A stretch of 64,000 nucleotides of DNA from Asticcacaulis currens (GCF_028550395.1 NZ_JAQQKW010000001.1:186001-250000), one strand, 5' to 3'; positions 1 to 9,049 are shown, counted from the first letter of the stretch. A program made the numbers and translations. The notes: generated by a model not told the origin, from the sequence alone.

Positions 1-389
1 CATATCGACAGGGGTTTCGAAGTTCGCCAGGGGCGACGAATGGAGAGGGAGACAAGCCCGTCTTCAACGCACGGCGGAATAACGATCTGGACCCGCTCAC
101 CTTCCGGCAGAACAGCTGAGAGTATAGGCGTACTGGCCGAAAGCGCCTGAGCTGTGAAGGTGGCAATGGCTAAAGAAATCGTCATCAGTCGCTCACCGCT
201 GAGCGCCTCCGAGATATGGCGCTCCCATCCTTCACCGGTCAAACAAAAAACTTCATAGGGGCGGTTGATGACCAGCTCCTGCAGATCCTCACGACTAAGC
301 TGCGCCCCCAATGGCTTCAGCATTTCACTGATCATGGCACCCGCAAGAGGCCCATGAACCCCCTCAGCCTGCATTGGGACGATAGACAT
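1..389 (-). CDS. virB11: VirB11-type secretion ATPase, N-terminal part (cut by window edge)
   Basis: Only the first 129 codons are present; the gene runs off the left edge. Reading from ATG at 389 gives the VirB11 N-terminal domain: 'LVINRPYEVF' near residues 39-48, then 'LPEGERVQIVIPP' and 'SLSIRRP' near residues 95-120, the usual signature before the RecA-like ATPase core, which lies outside. VirB11 is a hexameric cytoplasmic ATPase at the base of the type IV secretion channel, powering pilus assembly and substrate transfer. Its start overlaps the end of virB10 by 26 bp, so it is the last gene seen of the operon. Family assignment is firm; integrity cannot be judged. Confidence 0.88.
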   Translation of the reverse strand, partial: MSIVPMQAEGVHGPLAGAMISEMLKPLGAQLSREDLQELVINRPYEVFCLTGEGWERHISEALSGERLMTISLAIATFTAQALSASTPILSAVLPEGERVQIVIPPCVEDGLVSLSIRRPWRTSKPLSI

Positions 390-1611
390 CCTTAAAGCTC
401 ACATCGCGGTTGACGTAGATGAGGGCCCGATCACCCTGCTGGCGATAGAGGGTGGGCGGCAGGTTTATGCCGGCATCAAGCACCTTCTCAGCCATAGACT
501 GACCGGTCTGTCCCGATTGGGACCAGACAATTTCACCTTGCTGAGGCTTGCGCGTCACGCCTGAGACCGCGTCCTGCACAAACGATAAAAGGAATGCCGA
601 ACCCACACGTTGCCACCAATGATTATCAACCTTGCCATCGAGACCGGCCGCACCCAGGCTATCGGTGGCGTCCCCGTCAAAGCGTATACTGACGCCAGAG
701 GGCGACCGAATGCGGCGCCAGCGAACCAGCAGACGATTTTGGCCTGGGCGGGAGAAGGCCTCGTAATCGCCCAGAACCTCAGTTCCGGCCTCGAGGAGCA
801 GCACCCTTCCGGTGTCGGAGTAGACGGGGCGCGTGAGGATACAAACCGCCTGGCCTGCCAGTTCGCTGATAAGTCGCACGCTCAAAGCACATTCGATCAG
901 CCGGCCTTCAGGCAGAAGATAATCGCGGTCGAGGAGCCTTGTCGCCTGCAAGGGCTGCATCGCGTCACTACTCTCAGACCTAATGAGAGGCTCTTTCCGG
1001 GGGCGGACAATTTCAACATCGGATGCCGCACCCTCAGGCCTAGAGCTCGGAATAAACAAAGACGTCGCCTCTTTTACCCTCGGCGTGCTCTGAGATTTGT
1101 CTTTTGTTTGGACAGGTCTCAGGGCAGGCGTGCCCATGCCCGCCTCGTACTGCCCGCTGCTCAGGGGCTCAGTAGGCGGGCTATAGGATTGCGATTGCGT
1201 CGCCACGTAAGGTCGCGTGATAACTGTCCCATCCGCACAGATCATGATGACGCCGTCAGGCGTCGAAATGCCGGCGCCATCGGAAGACTTTACGCGAACC
1301 GGTGATGACGCGTCCGGACATGAGGCGGGGGAAGAACCAGCTGCCGCGGGCGGGGACGTATCAAACCGGCGCCCTTTGGCGTTCGCAACCACGGCAGGCT
1401 TTTCCGTTTTACGCTGAGGCGCAGACGCACCCGATGCGTTTAACCACAAGGCGGCCCCTGCCCCCATTGCGAGGGCACAGCCTGAAAGGATGAGCAGATT
1501 GCGGGGCGGGAGTTTGAAGGTAAGCTTTGCGCCCTCTTGCCTGATCAGTGGCGGCCTGTCTTCCAGTTGCATGGGCTCTAGTCTTGGCACATCGAGATCA
1601 TCGTCCGTCAT
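364..1611 (-). CDS. virB10: VirB10-like type IV secretion scaffold protein
   Basis: This 415-aa protein spans both membranes and links inner-membrane energy to the outer-membrane pore of the secretion core complex. It has a short cytoplasmic N-terminus, one membrane segment at about residues 39-61, a Pro/Ser-rich periplasmic linker, and a C-terminal TrbI/VirB10 beta-barrel domain (from about residue 225, with 'CALSVRLISELAGQAVCILTR'-type residues shown only in part here). The start was placed at ATG 1611 because a GGGGGCGG ribosome-binding site sits just upstream; an in-frame TTG at 1629 is the alternative. It overlaps virB9 by 14 bp and virB11 by 26 bp, indicating translational coupling. Confidence 0.9.
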   Translation of the reverse strand: MTDDDLDVPRLEPMQLEDRPPLIRQEGAKLTFKLPPRNLLILSGCALAMGAGAALWLNASGASAPQRKTEKPAVVANAKGRRFDTSPPAAAGSSPASCPDASSPVRVKSSDGAGISTPDGVIMICADGTVITRPYVATQSQSYSPPTEPLSSGQYEAGMGTPALRPVQTKDKSQSTPRVKEATSLFIPSSRPEGAASDVEIVRPRKEPLIRSESSDAMQPLQATRLLDRDYLLPEGRLIECALSVRLISELAGQAVCILTRPVYSDTGRVLLLEAGTEVLGDYEAFSRPGQNRLLVRWRRIRSPSGVSIRFDGDATDSLGAAGLDGKVDNHWWQRVGSAFLLSFVQDAVSGVTRKPQQGEIVWSQSGQTGQSMAEKVLDAGINLPPTLYRQQGDRALIYVNRDVSFKDVYRPNAG

Positions 1612-2464
1612 GTCCCGCCCCCTTTTCAATCAGACCAGGTTCGGCGCTCACCCCACAGGCTGGATTTTCTGATCGCGGATCAAACCCCTGATTTTTCACC
1701 TTCACACGGGCGCGACCCAGGCGAATGATGAAGGTGGCTGCCGTCTCGTGAAGGACGACCGTCCCGTTTTCCATCTGCATAACGAGACGCTGCTCTTTGC
1801 TGTCCGAACCGATCTTAAACACCACCGGCAGTTCGCTTCCTGACGCGAAGCGAATACGGGTGAAACATCCATTGTCGGACATCTCGAGAGGTACCAGCGG
1901 CTCGCCGGCCTTGTTGGGTTCAAAGACATAGCGCCGATTGATCACGGGTGAGGACGTCCTCTCAGAGACAGCCTGTGCGCGCGCCTTGTCGTTCGTGACG
2001 ACAGCTTGCGGATACTGAAAAATCACTCGGTAATGCGGTCGAGCCGTTATCCGTCCGAGGATGCGGCCGCTTGGGCTTCGCCTGACCTGATCTTCAACGA
2101 CCTCAAGCTCAAAGCTATAGTCGTGACGGTTGGATCTGAGCTCCAGATTGTTTGACCGTGCACCAGGCTTTGGGCGGATCCAGACGCTTGAGGCCCCCTT
2201 GTCCGCACGTATGCACCAAAGGAGGCTGGCGCTCTCGCAATCGGCTGGCAGACCGGAAGCGGCCGCCTCTATCTCTTCATCAGCGCCAAGCACAATGCGC
2301 GTCACCACACCTGCCTTCACGCGCACATGGACCACCTCTTTTTCGTCATAGGGAAGCCGTATGACGAGGTCATCGCTTGGTTTTACCGGTAATGCCGGTG
2401 CAACCTCATGTGCGGCCGGCAATGCCAGACTGGCCAGAAACAATGGGAGAGAGGCAAGGGTCAT
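1598..2464 (-). CDS. virB9: VirB9-like type IV secretion outer-membrane complex protein
   Basis: A 288-aa periplasmic/outer-membrane protein that with VirB10 (and normally the lipoprotein VirB7) builds the secretion core ring. It opens with a signal peptide (residues 1-18, hydrophobic Leu/Ala run ending near 'ALPAAHE'), followed by the CagX/VirB9 fold: an N-terminal beta domain and a C-terminal domain with 'NRRYVFEP' near residue 175 and 'VFKIGSDSKEQRLV' near 215-230. The start codon overlaps the virB8 stop in a 4-bp ATGA. Two cysteine residues near residues 75-83 could form a disulfide. No virB7 gene is visible next to it. Confidence 0.9.
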   Translation of the reverse strand: MTLASLPLFLASLALPAAHEVAPALPVKPSDDLVIRLPYDEKEVVHVRVKAGVVTRIVLGADEEIEAAASGLPADCESASLLWCIRADKGASSVWIRPKPGARSNNLELRSNRHDYSFELEVVEDQVRRSPSGRILGRITARPHYRVIFQYPQAVVTNDKARAQAVSERTSSPVINRRYVFEPNKAGEPLVPLEMSDNGCFTRIRFASGSELPVVFKIGSDSKEQRLVMQMENGTVVLHETAATFIIRLGRARVKVKNQGFDPRSENPACGVSAEPGLIEKGAGHDGR

Positions 2465-3213
2465 GGCCGCCCCGCTGATAAAGGAAGCGCCCGGTCTTCG
2501 TCCGTAATCTCGGGATCGACCCTATAGGCTGTAACCTTAAATCCTAAGGGATTACGGATGAGGTCCTTTTCCTGGCCAAACGCGGAAGGCTCGTACCTGT
2601 AGGCGAGCGTCGCCAGAAAAACCTGACGGACTTCACCCATGGTATGGCTGAGACTACGCGTCGTACGAATAAAACGGACAGAGGCCTTTTGGCTAACCTT
2701 ATCGGGGATCAGCGTAATGCTGAGGATGTCTATCCGCTCCTCGTTTTGGGCTCCGAGTACTCGGTCTCGACTATCTGGCCCCTCATAGAGGGCGCGATAC
2801 TGCTTTACGACATCGCCGTCGGACAATGACAGGGTCGTGTCGTAATCCGACTGCAGGAGCGGATAGTAGTAGGCTTCGCGTGCGAGAATATAGCGTTGCA
2901 CCCAGTGTTTATCGAGAAGCTCACCATATTCCTTCACCGTCTGATCATCGGCCGCCGCGACGAACTGGACGAGGCCCGTCGTCTTATCGACTTCAAAGAC
3001 GTACGGCACGGCGCGACGCAACGGGGCAAGGAAAGCGAGGGCAGTTACAGAGACCAGTGCCAGAAGGCTCGCTGAGATGGCAACCGTCCAGGCTCTGCGT
3101 TCTGATCTCTGGCGCAGGGCCTCAACATCGTCCTCCCAGCGCCTCGCCTTATGGAAGTAGTCGGACGGGCCCTGCGTGGCGGTTGGAAGCTGGGGCAATG
3201 GCTTCGTCGTCAT
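2461..3213 (-). CDS. virB8: VirB8-like type IV secretion inner-membrane assembly factor
   Basis: A 250-aa bitopic inner-membrane protein that nucleates assembly of the secretion complex. It has a cytoplasmic N-terminus with a charged stretch ('RRWEDDVEALRQRSERR', about 25-41), a single membrane helix at about 43-65, and a periplasmic VirB8 domain with the typical 'VPYVFEVDKTTG' strand at about 70-81 and 'YILAREAYYYP' near 108-118. Length matches the family. Start and stop overlap virB5 and virB9 by 4 bp (ATGA), so the three are translated in series. Confidence 0.9.
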   Translation of the reverse strand: MTTKPLPQLPTATQGPSDYFHKARRWEDDVEALRQRSERRAWTVAISASLLALVSVTALAFLAPLRRAVPYVFEVDKTTGLVQFVAAADDQTVKEYGELLDKHWVQRYILAREAYYYPLLQSDYDTTLSLSDGDVVKQYRALYEGPDSRDRVLGAQNEERIDILSITLIPDKVSQKASVRFIRTTRSLSHTMGEVRQVFLATLAYRYEPSAFGQEKDLIRNPLGFKVTAYRVDPEITDEDRALPLSAGRP

Positions 3214-3965
3214 GGCTCGCTTCTGCCTCGATCAGGGTTGAATACGAAGGAGGCCGCGGCGGACGGAGCGTCTTTTGAAAAGCGTGAGAGCGTGCGCTCG
3301 CGCATGCGTTGCTGCAGGAGGTCCTGTGCGTCTGTCGAAAGCGTGCGCGCGGTATCAAGCATGATTTTTTCATTCGCGATATGCGACTGCTCGATCTGTA
3401 AGCGGGCCTGAAGCTCCGCAATGGCTTTCGGATCCTGCGTCTGATTGATTTCGTCTCTAAGTCCATCAATCTGTTGGGATCGCAGGCGAAGGCGCTCAAG
3501 CGTCTTAGTCTGAAAGGCAATGTCCTGATAGAGCTGATCCTGGCGAGCCTCGCACGAGGAGACAAGTCTGTCTTGTAACTGCTTACAGTCCAGAATTCTG
3601 TTTTTCTCCTTATAAGCCAACGCCTCGACAGAGAGCTTACGTCCCTTAAGATCGTCGATTACCGCATAAGTCTCGACGAGATCCGGGGGCAAGACCTCCC
3701 TGATGCGGGGATTATCGATTATGGCACCTAAGCCCCGCGATCCAGTGAGTGCGTCAAGTTGCGCCTTTGTCTTTTCATAGCTCGCTCTCAAATGGCTGAT
3801 CTGTTCGGCCATCTGGGTATATTGTTTTTGCCAGGCACTGACCTGTTTGACGGCCTGGGCGAGATTGGACGCGTCGATGACCGGGGTGACTGCCGAGGCC
3901 CGGGTGATCAGCGACAGCGAGATGAGAACGCCACCTGTTACCGTAAGGAAATGCCACGTCTTCAT
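3210..3965 (-). CDS. virB5: VirB5-like minor pilin
   Basis: A 251-aa exported protein with an N-terminal signal peptide (residues 1-25, ending 'TRASA') and a long alpha-helical body: 'AQAVKQVSAWQKQYTQMAEQ' near 36-55 is the classic VirB5/TrbJ helix, followed by a charged coiled coil with several cysteines near 125-140. VirB5 caps the conjugative pilus and takes part in host-cell contact. It lies after virB6 here, whereas in the Agrobacterium-type order it precedes it. It overlaps both neighbours by 4 bp. Confidence 0.82.
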   Translation of the reverse strand: MKTWHFLTVTGGVLISLSLITRASAVTPVIDASNLAQAVKQVSAWQKQYTQMAEQISHLRASYEKTKAQLDALTGSRGLGAIIDNPRIREVLPPDLVETYAVIDDLKGRKLSVEALAYKEKNRILDCKQLQDRLVSSCEARQDQLYQDIAFQTKTLERLRLRSQQIDGLRDEINQTQDPKAIAELQARLQIEQSHIANEKIMLDTARTLSTDAQDLLQQRMRERTLSRFSKDAPSAAASFVFNPDRGRSEP

Positions 3966-5059
3966 TTTGAACGTCCTTTGCGCCAGAAGGGATGTACGGT
4001 TTCAACGATCGGATGCTGATACTTGTAGGCGGGTTCCGCGGCGTCTTTGCCGTGCTCAGCGGACGGTGCCTTAGGGCTATCCCCCGCAGCTGGAGAGGCA
4101 GACGCGCCTGGACTTTGCGAGCTATCGGATGACTTTTCGCCCTTTGAGCCGGATGCGGACTTCGATCCGCCCTTGCCTGAGCCGCCAAAAAGCTTCTGAA
4201 TCAAGGCAAGGCCTGTGCGAGCGGCCAGTGCGGGTACGATGCTTCCACCGCCGAGGCCCACACCACCGGCCAGTCCCATTGCGATCCCGGACAGATTGAG
4301 CATCACAATGGTCAGACTGGCGCAAAGGATAAGAAGGGCGATGGCATCGCGTAAAACCTGCCCGCCGGCTTCAAAGGTCACGAGAACACTTTGCGCAAAC
4401 TGCTCAGTCAATGAAACGACCAGGGTGAAGGCCGCGACAATCAGGACATTGAGGAGCAGGAAGTTCAGGACCTGCGCGATCCAGCTCTCAGTGAAGCGTT
4501 GGGTCGACGGAAACGCTGCGCACAGGATGAAGGCCGGGCCCAGGGCAAGGATGAGCGCCAGCGACGCCTTGGCGAGGAGATAGTAGCCGAGGCCTACGCC
4601 AACGATAAGAATTTCCGCGACGACAATCACCACAAGCGTGGCAAAAAGGACGAGATCAGGGACGAAGTTTTCGCTGATCTCTTGTCCAAGAAGGCGGCTT
4701 AATTCGTCAAAAGGGACCATGAAGGCATCAATCGCCGCCCCCACCGTCGTCGTGCCACTGAGTGTTTGAATAAGCCCGCTTTCAATCCCCCTGAAGCCTT
4801 CGACCGCAATCGCCTGATACTGCCCGGCGATAAGCGCCAAAGTGGCGACCAGCGCCAGCCGCATGAACTTTGAAAGGGGCGCAATGAGTGGTTCGCGCAG
4901 CTCACCTCTGGCCGCTGCATAGCCCATCAGGATGATGTAGAGACTAAAAGCCACCAGTGCGACCGGCGAGAGAGCAGACGCCAATGCTGCACTTTTCTGG
5001 GTGACGAAGCTGTCGAGAAGCGTATCTGCGGTCTGTTCGATTTCTGTGGCAAAGGACAT
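3962..5059 (-). CDS. virB6: VirB6/TrbL-like polytopic secretion channel protein
   Basis: A 365-aa inner-membrane protein with at least five hydrophobic segments (about residues 28-50, 68-84, 135-165, 168-192, 196-222 and 238-270) and a C-terminal low-complexity cytoplasmic tail rich in Gly, Ser, Ala and Lys (about 295-345). This topology and position are those of VirB6, which lines the inner-membrane passage of the transferred substrate. It sits between virB4 (2 bp gap) and virB5 (4 bp overlap). The tail resembles that of alphaproteobacterial TrbL/VirB6 proteins. I am fairly sure of the family; the exact number of membrane helices is an estimate. Confidence 0.85.
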   Translation of the reverse strand: MSFATEIEQTADTLLDSFVTQKSAALASALSPVALVAFSLYIILMGYAAARGELREPLIAPLSKFMRLALVATLALIAGQYQAIAVEGFRGIESGLIQTLSGTTTVGAAIDAFMVPFDELSRLLGQEISENFVPDLVLFATLVVIVVAEILIVGVGLGYYLLAKASLALILALGPAFILCAAFPSTQRFTESWIAQVLNFLLLNVLIVAAFTLVVSLTEQFAQSVLVTFEAGGQVLRDAIALLILCASLTIVMLNLSGIAMGLAGGVGLGGGSIVPALAARTGLALIQKLFGGSGKGGSKSASGSKGEKSSDSSQSPGASASPAAGDSPKAPSAEHGKDAAEPAYKYQHPIVETVHPFWRKGRSK

Positions 5060-5061
5060 AA

Positions 5062-7485
5062 TTAAGCCTTTCCGGTGCGCTTGCGCGCAGCCACGGCCTC
5101 ACAAAAAGCAGGCAACCACGCGTCCGGGTCATCGCCCAACTGGCCACGAATAGCGTCGAGCCACTCTACCGAGCGGGTATTGCCGGAAAGGACGTCCAGT
5201 TTCTCGCCGAGCATACTCAGGTCATAGGCGACCACTCTGGAGGTCTGCCCCTGGCGTATCAGACACTGACGGCTTAACTCGCCGAAGGATTTGAGGATGC
5301 GAAATTCGGTCGGCGTCAGCTTAAAGCCCTCGACATAGTCTTCGGCATCAGCTCGCGGGTTCGGCAGAAATATCTGGGTCACGCTTTGCTCCACCATGGT
5401 CTTGCCGATGGGGTGGGCAAGGACGTCGGAGGGTGACTGGGTGACGAAGACGCCAAGTCCGCCCTGTTTTCTGATCGTCTTTTGTTTGTTGAGGGCAAAA
5501 TCGGCAAAATAGGGATCGCGCAGCGGCTTCCAGAACTCTTCCATCACGTAGATGAAGGGGCGTCCGTCTATCATCTCCTCGGTGCGATGGAGGAGATAGG
5601 CCATAACAGGCGTTCGGATTTCAGGGTCGTCGAGAATGTCAGTGTAGTCAAAGCCGCTGATCTGAACGCTTGCCGGATCATGAAGGTCGAGGGGATTATC
5701 GAACACCCATCCCAGTCTCTGGCCTCTAAGCCATTTGCGAAGGCGCTCAAACAAACTGTCCGTTCCCGACCTCGGCAGGTTTTGCGCGACAAGTGACAGA
5801 CACCGAAGCTGTGGGGCGATACTCTCATTCATTACGGCCCTGACCGCATGGGCGATCGCGGCTTCGTCAGACGCCGGCAGATTTGGATTGCCTTCACCAC
5901 CGGCGATAAGCCGCAATAAAAGGTGCTCACAAAAGCGCAGATTGGCGTCGCTCGGCGGCATTTGAAACGGGTTAAAGCCGCTAGGCTCGCCCCGGACGAG
6001 CTGAAAATAGCGCCCCCCCATGGCGCGGATGAAAATCTCAGAGCCGCGATCCTTGTCAAAGACCACCGCGCGCAAACCGGCATACTTTGTCGAAAAAGCC
6101 AGTAGGACCGACTGAAGCGCCGTTTTTCCGACCCCGGTAGCGCCACAGATGAACGTATTTCCAGGATAGGCCTCACCTTCAGAATTTTGCTCAGGCGGAG
6201 AGTCGTGGAAATTGAAGTAATAGGGATGGCCAGAGGGCGTATTGAAAACCGCCACGGCCTCCCCCCACGGATTTCCTTCTGACTTGCCCGTCGTGAAATT
6301 ATGAAAACCTGCCAGGTCGGCAAAGTTGCGGCTCGTTATAAGCGCGCTTCTGGGCCGCATGCGCCAGTTACCCGGCAACTGCGAAAACCAGGCGCAGTCC
6401 GGCACGAGATCTATGGGCGATAATCTCAGACCGGCATGGTCCTGGAGTTTTGCGCGCGCATCTGCAAGCTGGCGGGCCACCCCTTCTGGCTGATCGGCAA
6501 AGACGCAGAGCGAATAGTGATACTCCCCAAGCTCAAGCTGGCCTGACTGCAGCGCATTCATCGCCTGATCGATCTGAACCACCTCATCGACGGCCGCATC
6601 TTCGGTCGCTATCAGACGCCCCTTTTGTCGGGTGAGTGCGCCGAGCGCATCGCGGCGATTGAGCATCGAGAAGGACTGCGTCTCGACGAAATCGTAATCG
6701 ACATAAAGAAGCGGGTTCAGAAGCCCTGGCTCAGACTGGCGTGGAAAATCCTGAATATCGAGTAGGCCCGCAAAGCGGTGTTCTCGCGGATGCCAGATCT
6801 CAACGTCGGAAGAGTAGCGGCCGAAATGCAGTCGAGAAGATGGAAGACAGACAGATATGTCTGCAAAGGGCAGTCCTATGGGCTCCGGCACACCATTTAA
6901 CAGCTGAGCCAGAAAGGTGAGAAGCTCAGACTGTGGACGGCCGTGCGAGGTATCAAGTCCCAGGCGCCTTGGCCCGTAGGCCTGAAGGCTTGCCGACACC
7001 TGGTCATGAAGCGCGCTCATTGTGCTGAGGGCATGGGCGCGTTGATCGGCAAACGAGAGGTTCGGCAAACGAAAGCCCGCGTGCCGGGACGGACAATAGA
7101 CGATGGACAGATAAAGCGCGTTGGAGCGCTGAAAGCGGTCTTTTAAGCCCTCCAGATAGTCATCATGCAGGGACTGGCAAAATGCAGAGGCAAAGCGGGC
7201 GTTCAGATGAGGTTCAGTCCGATGGCGAAGGCGATGAACCCACAGGCTGTAGTCCCCGCCACCAAGGGATTTCAGGAACTGAACAAGGGCTGCCTTTCTC
7301 TGCAATACGTGAGCCGGTTCAGCCGTCTCGACGCAGACCCCGTTTAAGTGCCAGGTGCTGACATACGCCCGCTGTGCCCGCATCCACAAAACCTCAGGCG
7401 TGATGAGACTTGTGTAGGGGACGTAGTCGACGCTTGATAGCCCAGGACGTCGCAACGTTTGCAACTTCGATCTAAGGATTGTCAT
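5062..7485 (-). CDS. virB4: VirB4-like type IV secretion ATPase
   Basis: An 807-aa ATPase that energises pilus assembly and substrate transfer at the inner membrane. The N-terminal half is the CagE/TrbE/VirB4 domain; the C-terminal half is RecA-like, with a Walker A 'GATGVGKT' at residues 448-455 and a Walker-B-like 'FIYVMEEFW' further on, where many relatives have LLDEAW. Next comes 'GLGVFVTQSPSDVL', typical of the motor domain. The start was set at ATG 7485 (protein begins MTILRSK) because this fits family length and overlaps the virB3 end by 14 bp; an upstream 39-codon extension lies inside virB3 and is unlikely. Confidence 0.93.
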   Translation of the reverse strand: MTILRSKLQTLRRPGLSSVDYVPYTSLITPEVLWMRAQRAYVSTWHLNGVCVETAEPAHVLQRKAALVQFLKSLGGGDYSLWVHRLRHRTEPHLNARFASAFCQSLHDDYLEGLKDRFQRSNALYLSIVYCPSRHAGFRLPNLSFADQRAHALSTMSALHDQVSASLQAYGPRRLGLDTSHGRPQSELLTFLAQLLNGVPEPIGLPFADISVCLPSSRLHFGRYSSDVEIWHPREHRFAGLLDIQDFPRQSEPGLLNPLLYVDYDFVETQSFSMLNRRDALGALTRQKGRLIATEDAAVDEVVQIDQAMNALQSGQLELGEYHYSLCVFADQPEGVARQLADARAKLQDHAGLRLSPIDLVPDCAWFSQLPGNWRMRPRSALITSRNFADLAGFHNFTTGKSEGNPWGEAVAVFNTPSGHPYYFNFHDSPPEQNSEGEAYPGNTFICGATGVGKTALQSVLLAFSTKYAGLRAVVFDKDRGSEIFIRAMGGRYFQLVRGEPSGFNPFQMPPSDANLRFCEHLLLRLIAGGEGNPNLPASDEAAIAHAVRAVMNESIAPQLRCLSLVAQNLPRSGTDSLFERLRKWLRGQRLGWVFDNPLDLHDPASVQISGFDYTDILDDPEIRTPVMAYLLHRTEEMIDGRPFIYVMEEFWKPLRDPYFADFALNKQKTIRKQGGLGVFVTQSPSDVLAHPIGKTMVEQSVTQIFLPNPRADAEDYVEGFKLTPTEFRILKSFGELSRQCLIRQGQTSRVVAYDLSMLGEKLDVLSGNTRSVEWLDAIRGQLGDDPDAWLPAFCEAVAARKRTGKA

Positions 7486-7810
7486 GTGACGATCTTTGAA
7501 ACGAGAGCGGACCGTAAGAGGCGGTGCCCCAATGGCGAAGAAGGGGCCTTTGGGTGAGGCGCACCCGCAGTCGCAAAATCCACTGCAGGACGCGCTGATC
7601 ATCCTTTTTGGTGACCTCGCGCATATAGAGATGGCCGGTCAGCCAGACCGCTGTGAAAAGGCCGCATGGCAGAAGAAAACGAAAGGCGAAAGCCCACATG
7701 GCCGGAATCAGGAAGGCCGCGGCAAAGCTTAAGAACACGCCGAGCGGCACACCTAAGAAGGTCGGAGGCCTTGTGCATCCTCTGAAAAAAGGATCCCGAA
7801 AGCCTTCCAT
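7472..7810 (-). CDS. virB3: VirB3-like inner-membrane protein
   Basis: A 112-aa protein with the VirB3 opening 'DPFFRGCTRPPTFLGVP' (residues 5-21) followed by two adjacent hydrophobic segments (about 22-40 and 42-60) and a basic cytoplasmic tail. VirB3 works with VirB4 in pilin handling. It starts right after the virB2 stop and overlaps the virB4 start, so the order B2-B3-B4 is standard. Confidence 0.88.
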   Translation of the reverse strand: MEGFRDPFFRGCTRPPTFLGVPLGVFLSFAAAFLIPAMWAFAFRFLLPCGLFTAVWLTGHLYMREVTKKDDQRVLQWILRLRVRLTQRPLLRHWGTASYGPLSFQRSSHDNP

Positions 7811-8110
7811 TTAATTGATCAGCCAGCCCGCAATCGCCGAGGCGCCGCCGACAAGGACCGCTCCTATGACGATGTTGCTCACCTCCGTCCAGCGGGCCTG
7901 CTGAAAGCCCATCTTGTATCCAGCCCAGGCAATCATGATGGTGAACAAAACGACCCCGACACCCAAAATGGCCGTGCGCACGTTTTCTAGGACGCTGGTG
8001 AGCTTTTCAATCTGGGCAAGAGCCGGGCTCGGGATAACGCCAAGCCCGGCAGTGAAGACAAGGGTGAAGGTCGGGCCGAAAGCGAAGATACGCGATGCTA
8101 TGAAACGCAT
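7811..8110 (-). CDS. virB2: VirB2-like major pilin
   Basis: A 99-aa pilin precursor. A long signal sequence (about residues 1-33, ending 'SPALAQ') precedes two hydrophobic helices (about 43-65 and 77-96), the usual VirB2 layout; the mature peptide would be about 65 aa and would polymerise into the conjugative pilus. Start at ATG 8110 is chosen over an upstream TTG because GGAGAT stands 8 nt before it. This is the first gene of the operon, so the promoter should lie in the AT-rich DNA just right of it. Confidence 0.85.
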   Translation of the reverse strand: MRFIASRIFAFGPTFTLVFTAGLGVIPSPALAQIEKLTSVLENVRTAILGVGVVLFTIMIAWAGYKMGFQQARWTEVSNIVIGAVLVGGASAIAGWLIN

Positions 8111-8116
8111 GTTCAA

Positions 8117-8794
8117 TCTCCAATTATATATAATGGCGTTGCTATCCTCGGTCGCATTTCAAACGCGCGCAATAGACGTGTTATCTGATCAAATGCTATT
8201 TTAACGATAGTTGCAATCCGGGCACAGGCGAACAAAATAACAACGCTGAGGACGCAGAAATGATTTTCGCGGCTAGGGAAAGGGCGCGGCTCGCAAAACC
8301 GGCTCGCAGATGGTCCCGCTCACCTGTGAGGCTGATCACGATTTAGTGCTTCGCGTTTGCACCCAGTTGCAAAAGCTGACGGCCGCGAAACAACGACCTC
8401 ATTTAATCCGTTTCCTGGCGCCCGTCTTTACGCAAAAGATGCGTGATCACGTGAAACAATTAGAAACATTCTGTATTTTAAGGATAAAATAGCGGAACGG
8501 GCATCGTATATAGGATACGCCAGTCTTTTCGTTTCCCGGTAATGGATACAAATGAAATGAAAGAGCGCAGTATTTAGACATTTGCGCATTTTGCACCGCA
8601 GCAAATATGAGCTAAAATCTCAAAATGTGAATGCATATACTGGTCGGAATTGAGAAAAAATCAGCCAGATTGTCACTCATAGAGCGCCTTAACGGCTTCC
8701 TTTCCTAAGGAGCGGAAATGAGTACTGGAATTTTTAAGACTTCGCACCTATCTTTAAAACAGAGTTAGAGTCGGCGTAACCAAGAGGTGTTGCC
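8117..8794. other. Non-coding stretch upstream of the virB operon
   Basis: About 680 bp that is visibly AT-richer than its neighbours, with short A/T runs ('ATTATATATAAT' next to virB2). No gene of convincing size was found. It likely contains the virB operon promoter and the promoter of the small gene at 8795. A 16-codon ORF at 8718-8768 with a good AAGGAG ribosome-binding site sits at its right end and may be a leader peptide. Confidence 0.5.
8718..8768 (+). CDS. Possible 16-aa leader peptide
   Basis: ATG at 8718 is preceded by AAGGAG with 5 nt spacing, a stronger ribosome-binding site than many real genes here have. It encodes MSTGIFKTSHLSLKQS and stops at 8768, 26 bp before the start of the 59-aa small gene. 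The peptide has no recognisable motif. It could be a leader or translational coupler of the downstream gene, or chance. Confidence 0.25.
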   Translation: MSTGIFKTSHLSLKQS

Positions 8795-8974
8795 ATGAGG
8801 TCCATTACACACGACACATTTGCCAACCGCGCTCACCTGCGCGTGGAGTCTGCCCGCGAAGGGTCGGAGGTTCGCAGTCCTTCGTCCACACGCGCGGAAA
8901 GCTTGATGTTGCGTTGGGCCGCAATAGGTTTTTGTGCAGCCTTCTGGGCTGGCGTGGCCGCGCTCATCTTTTAA
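8795..8974 (+). CDS. Small membrane-anchored protein, 59 aa
   Basis: ATG at 8795 has AGAGGTG about 6 nt upstream and the reading frame ends in TAA directly before a strong terminator, which supports a real transcript. The N-terminal 36 residues are polar and basic, and residues 38-58 ('MLRWAAIGFCAAFWAGVAAL') form one hydrophobic helix ending the protein, so it is probably a tail-anchored inner-membrane peptide. I do not recognise a family. Confidence 0.5.
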   Translation: MRSITHDTFANRAHLRVESAREGSEVRSPSSTRAESLMLRWAAIGFCAAFWAGVAALIF

Positions 8975-8992
8975 TCCTTTCCTCTCAAGGTC

Positions 8993-9031
8993 AAAAAAAG
9001 CCTCCGCGGGTTGCCCGCGGAGGCTTTTTTT
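8993..9031. terminator. Bidirectional intrinsic terminator
   Basis: An 11-bp GC-rich stem (GCCTCCGCGGG / CCCGCGGAGGC) with a TTG loop, flanked by an A-run on the left and a T-run on the right. It can stop the plus-strand small gene ending at 8974 and the minus-strand ahcY ending at 9050. Confidence 0.92.
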
Positions 9032-9049
9032 ATTCAGCGTGTGGCACGC

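Noticed and set aside
8310-8492. 60-aa plus-strand frame in the virB upstream region
   Set aside because: No ribosome-binding site and no protein-like pattern; treated as chance.
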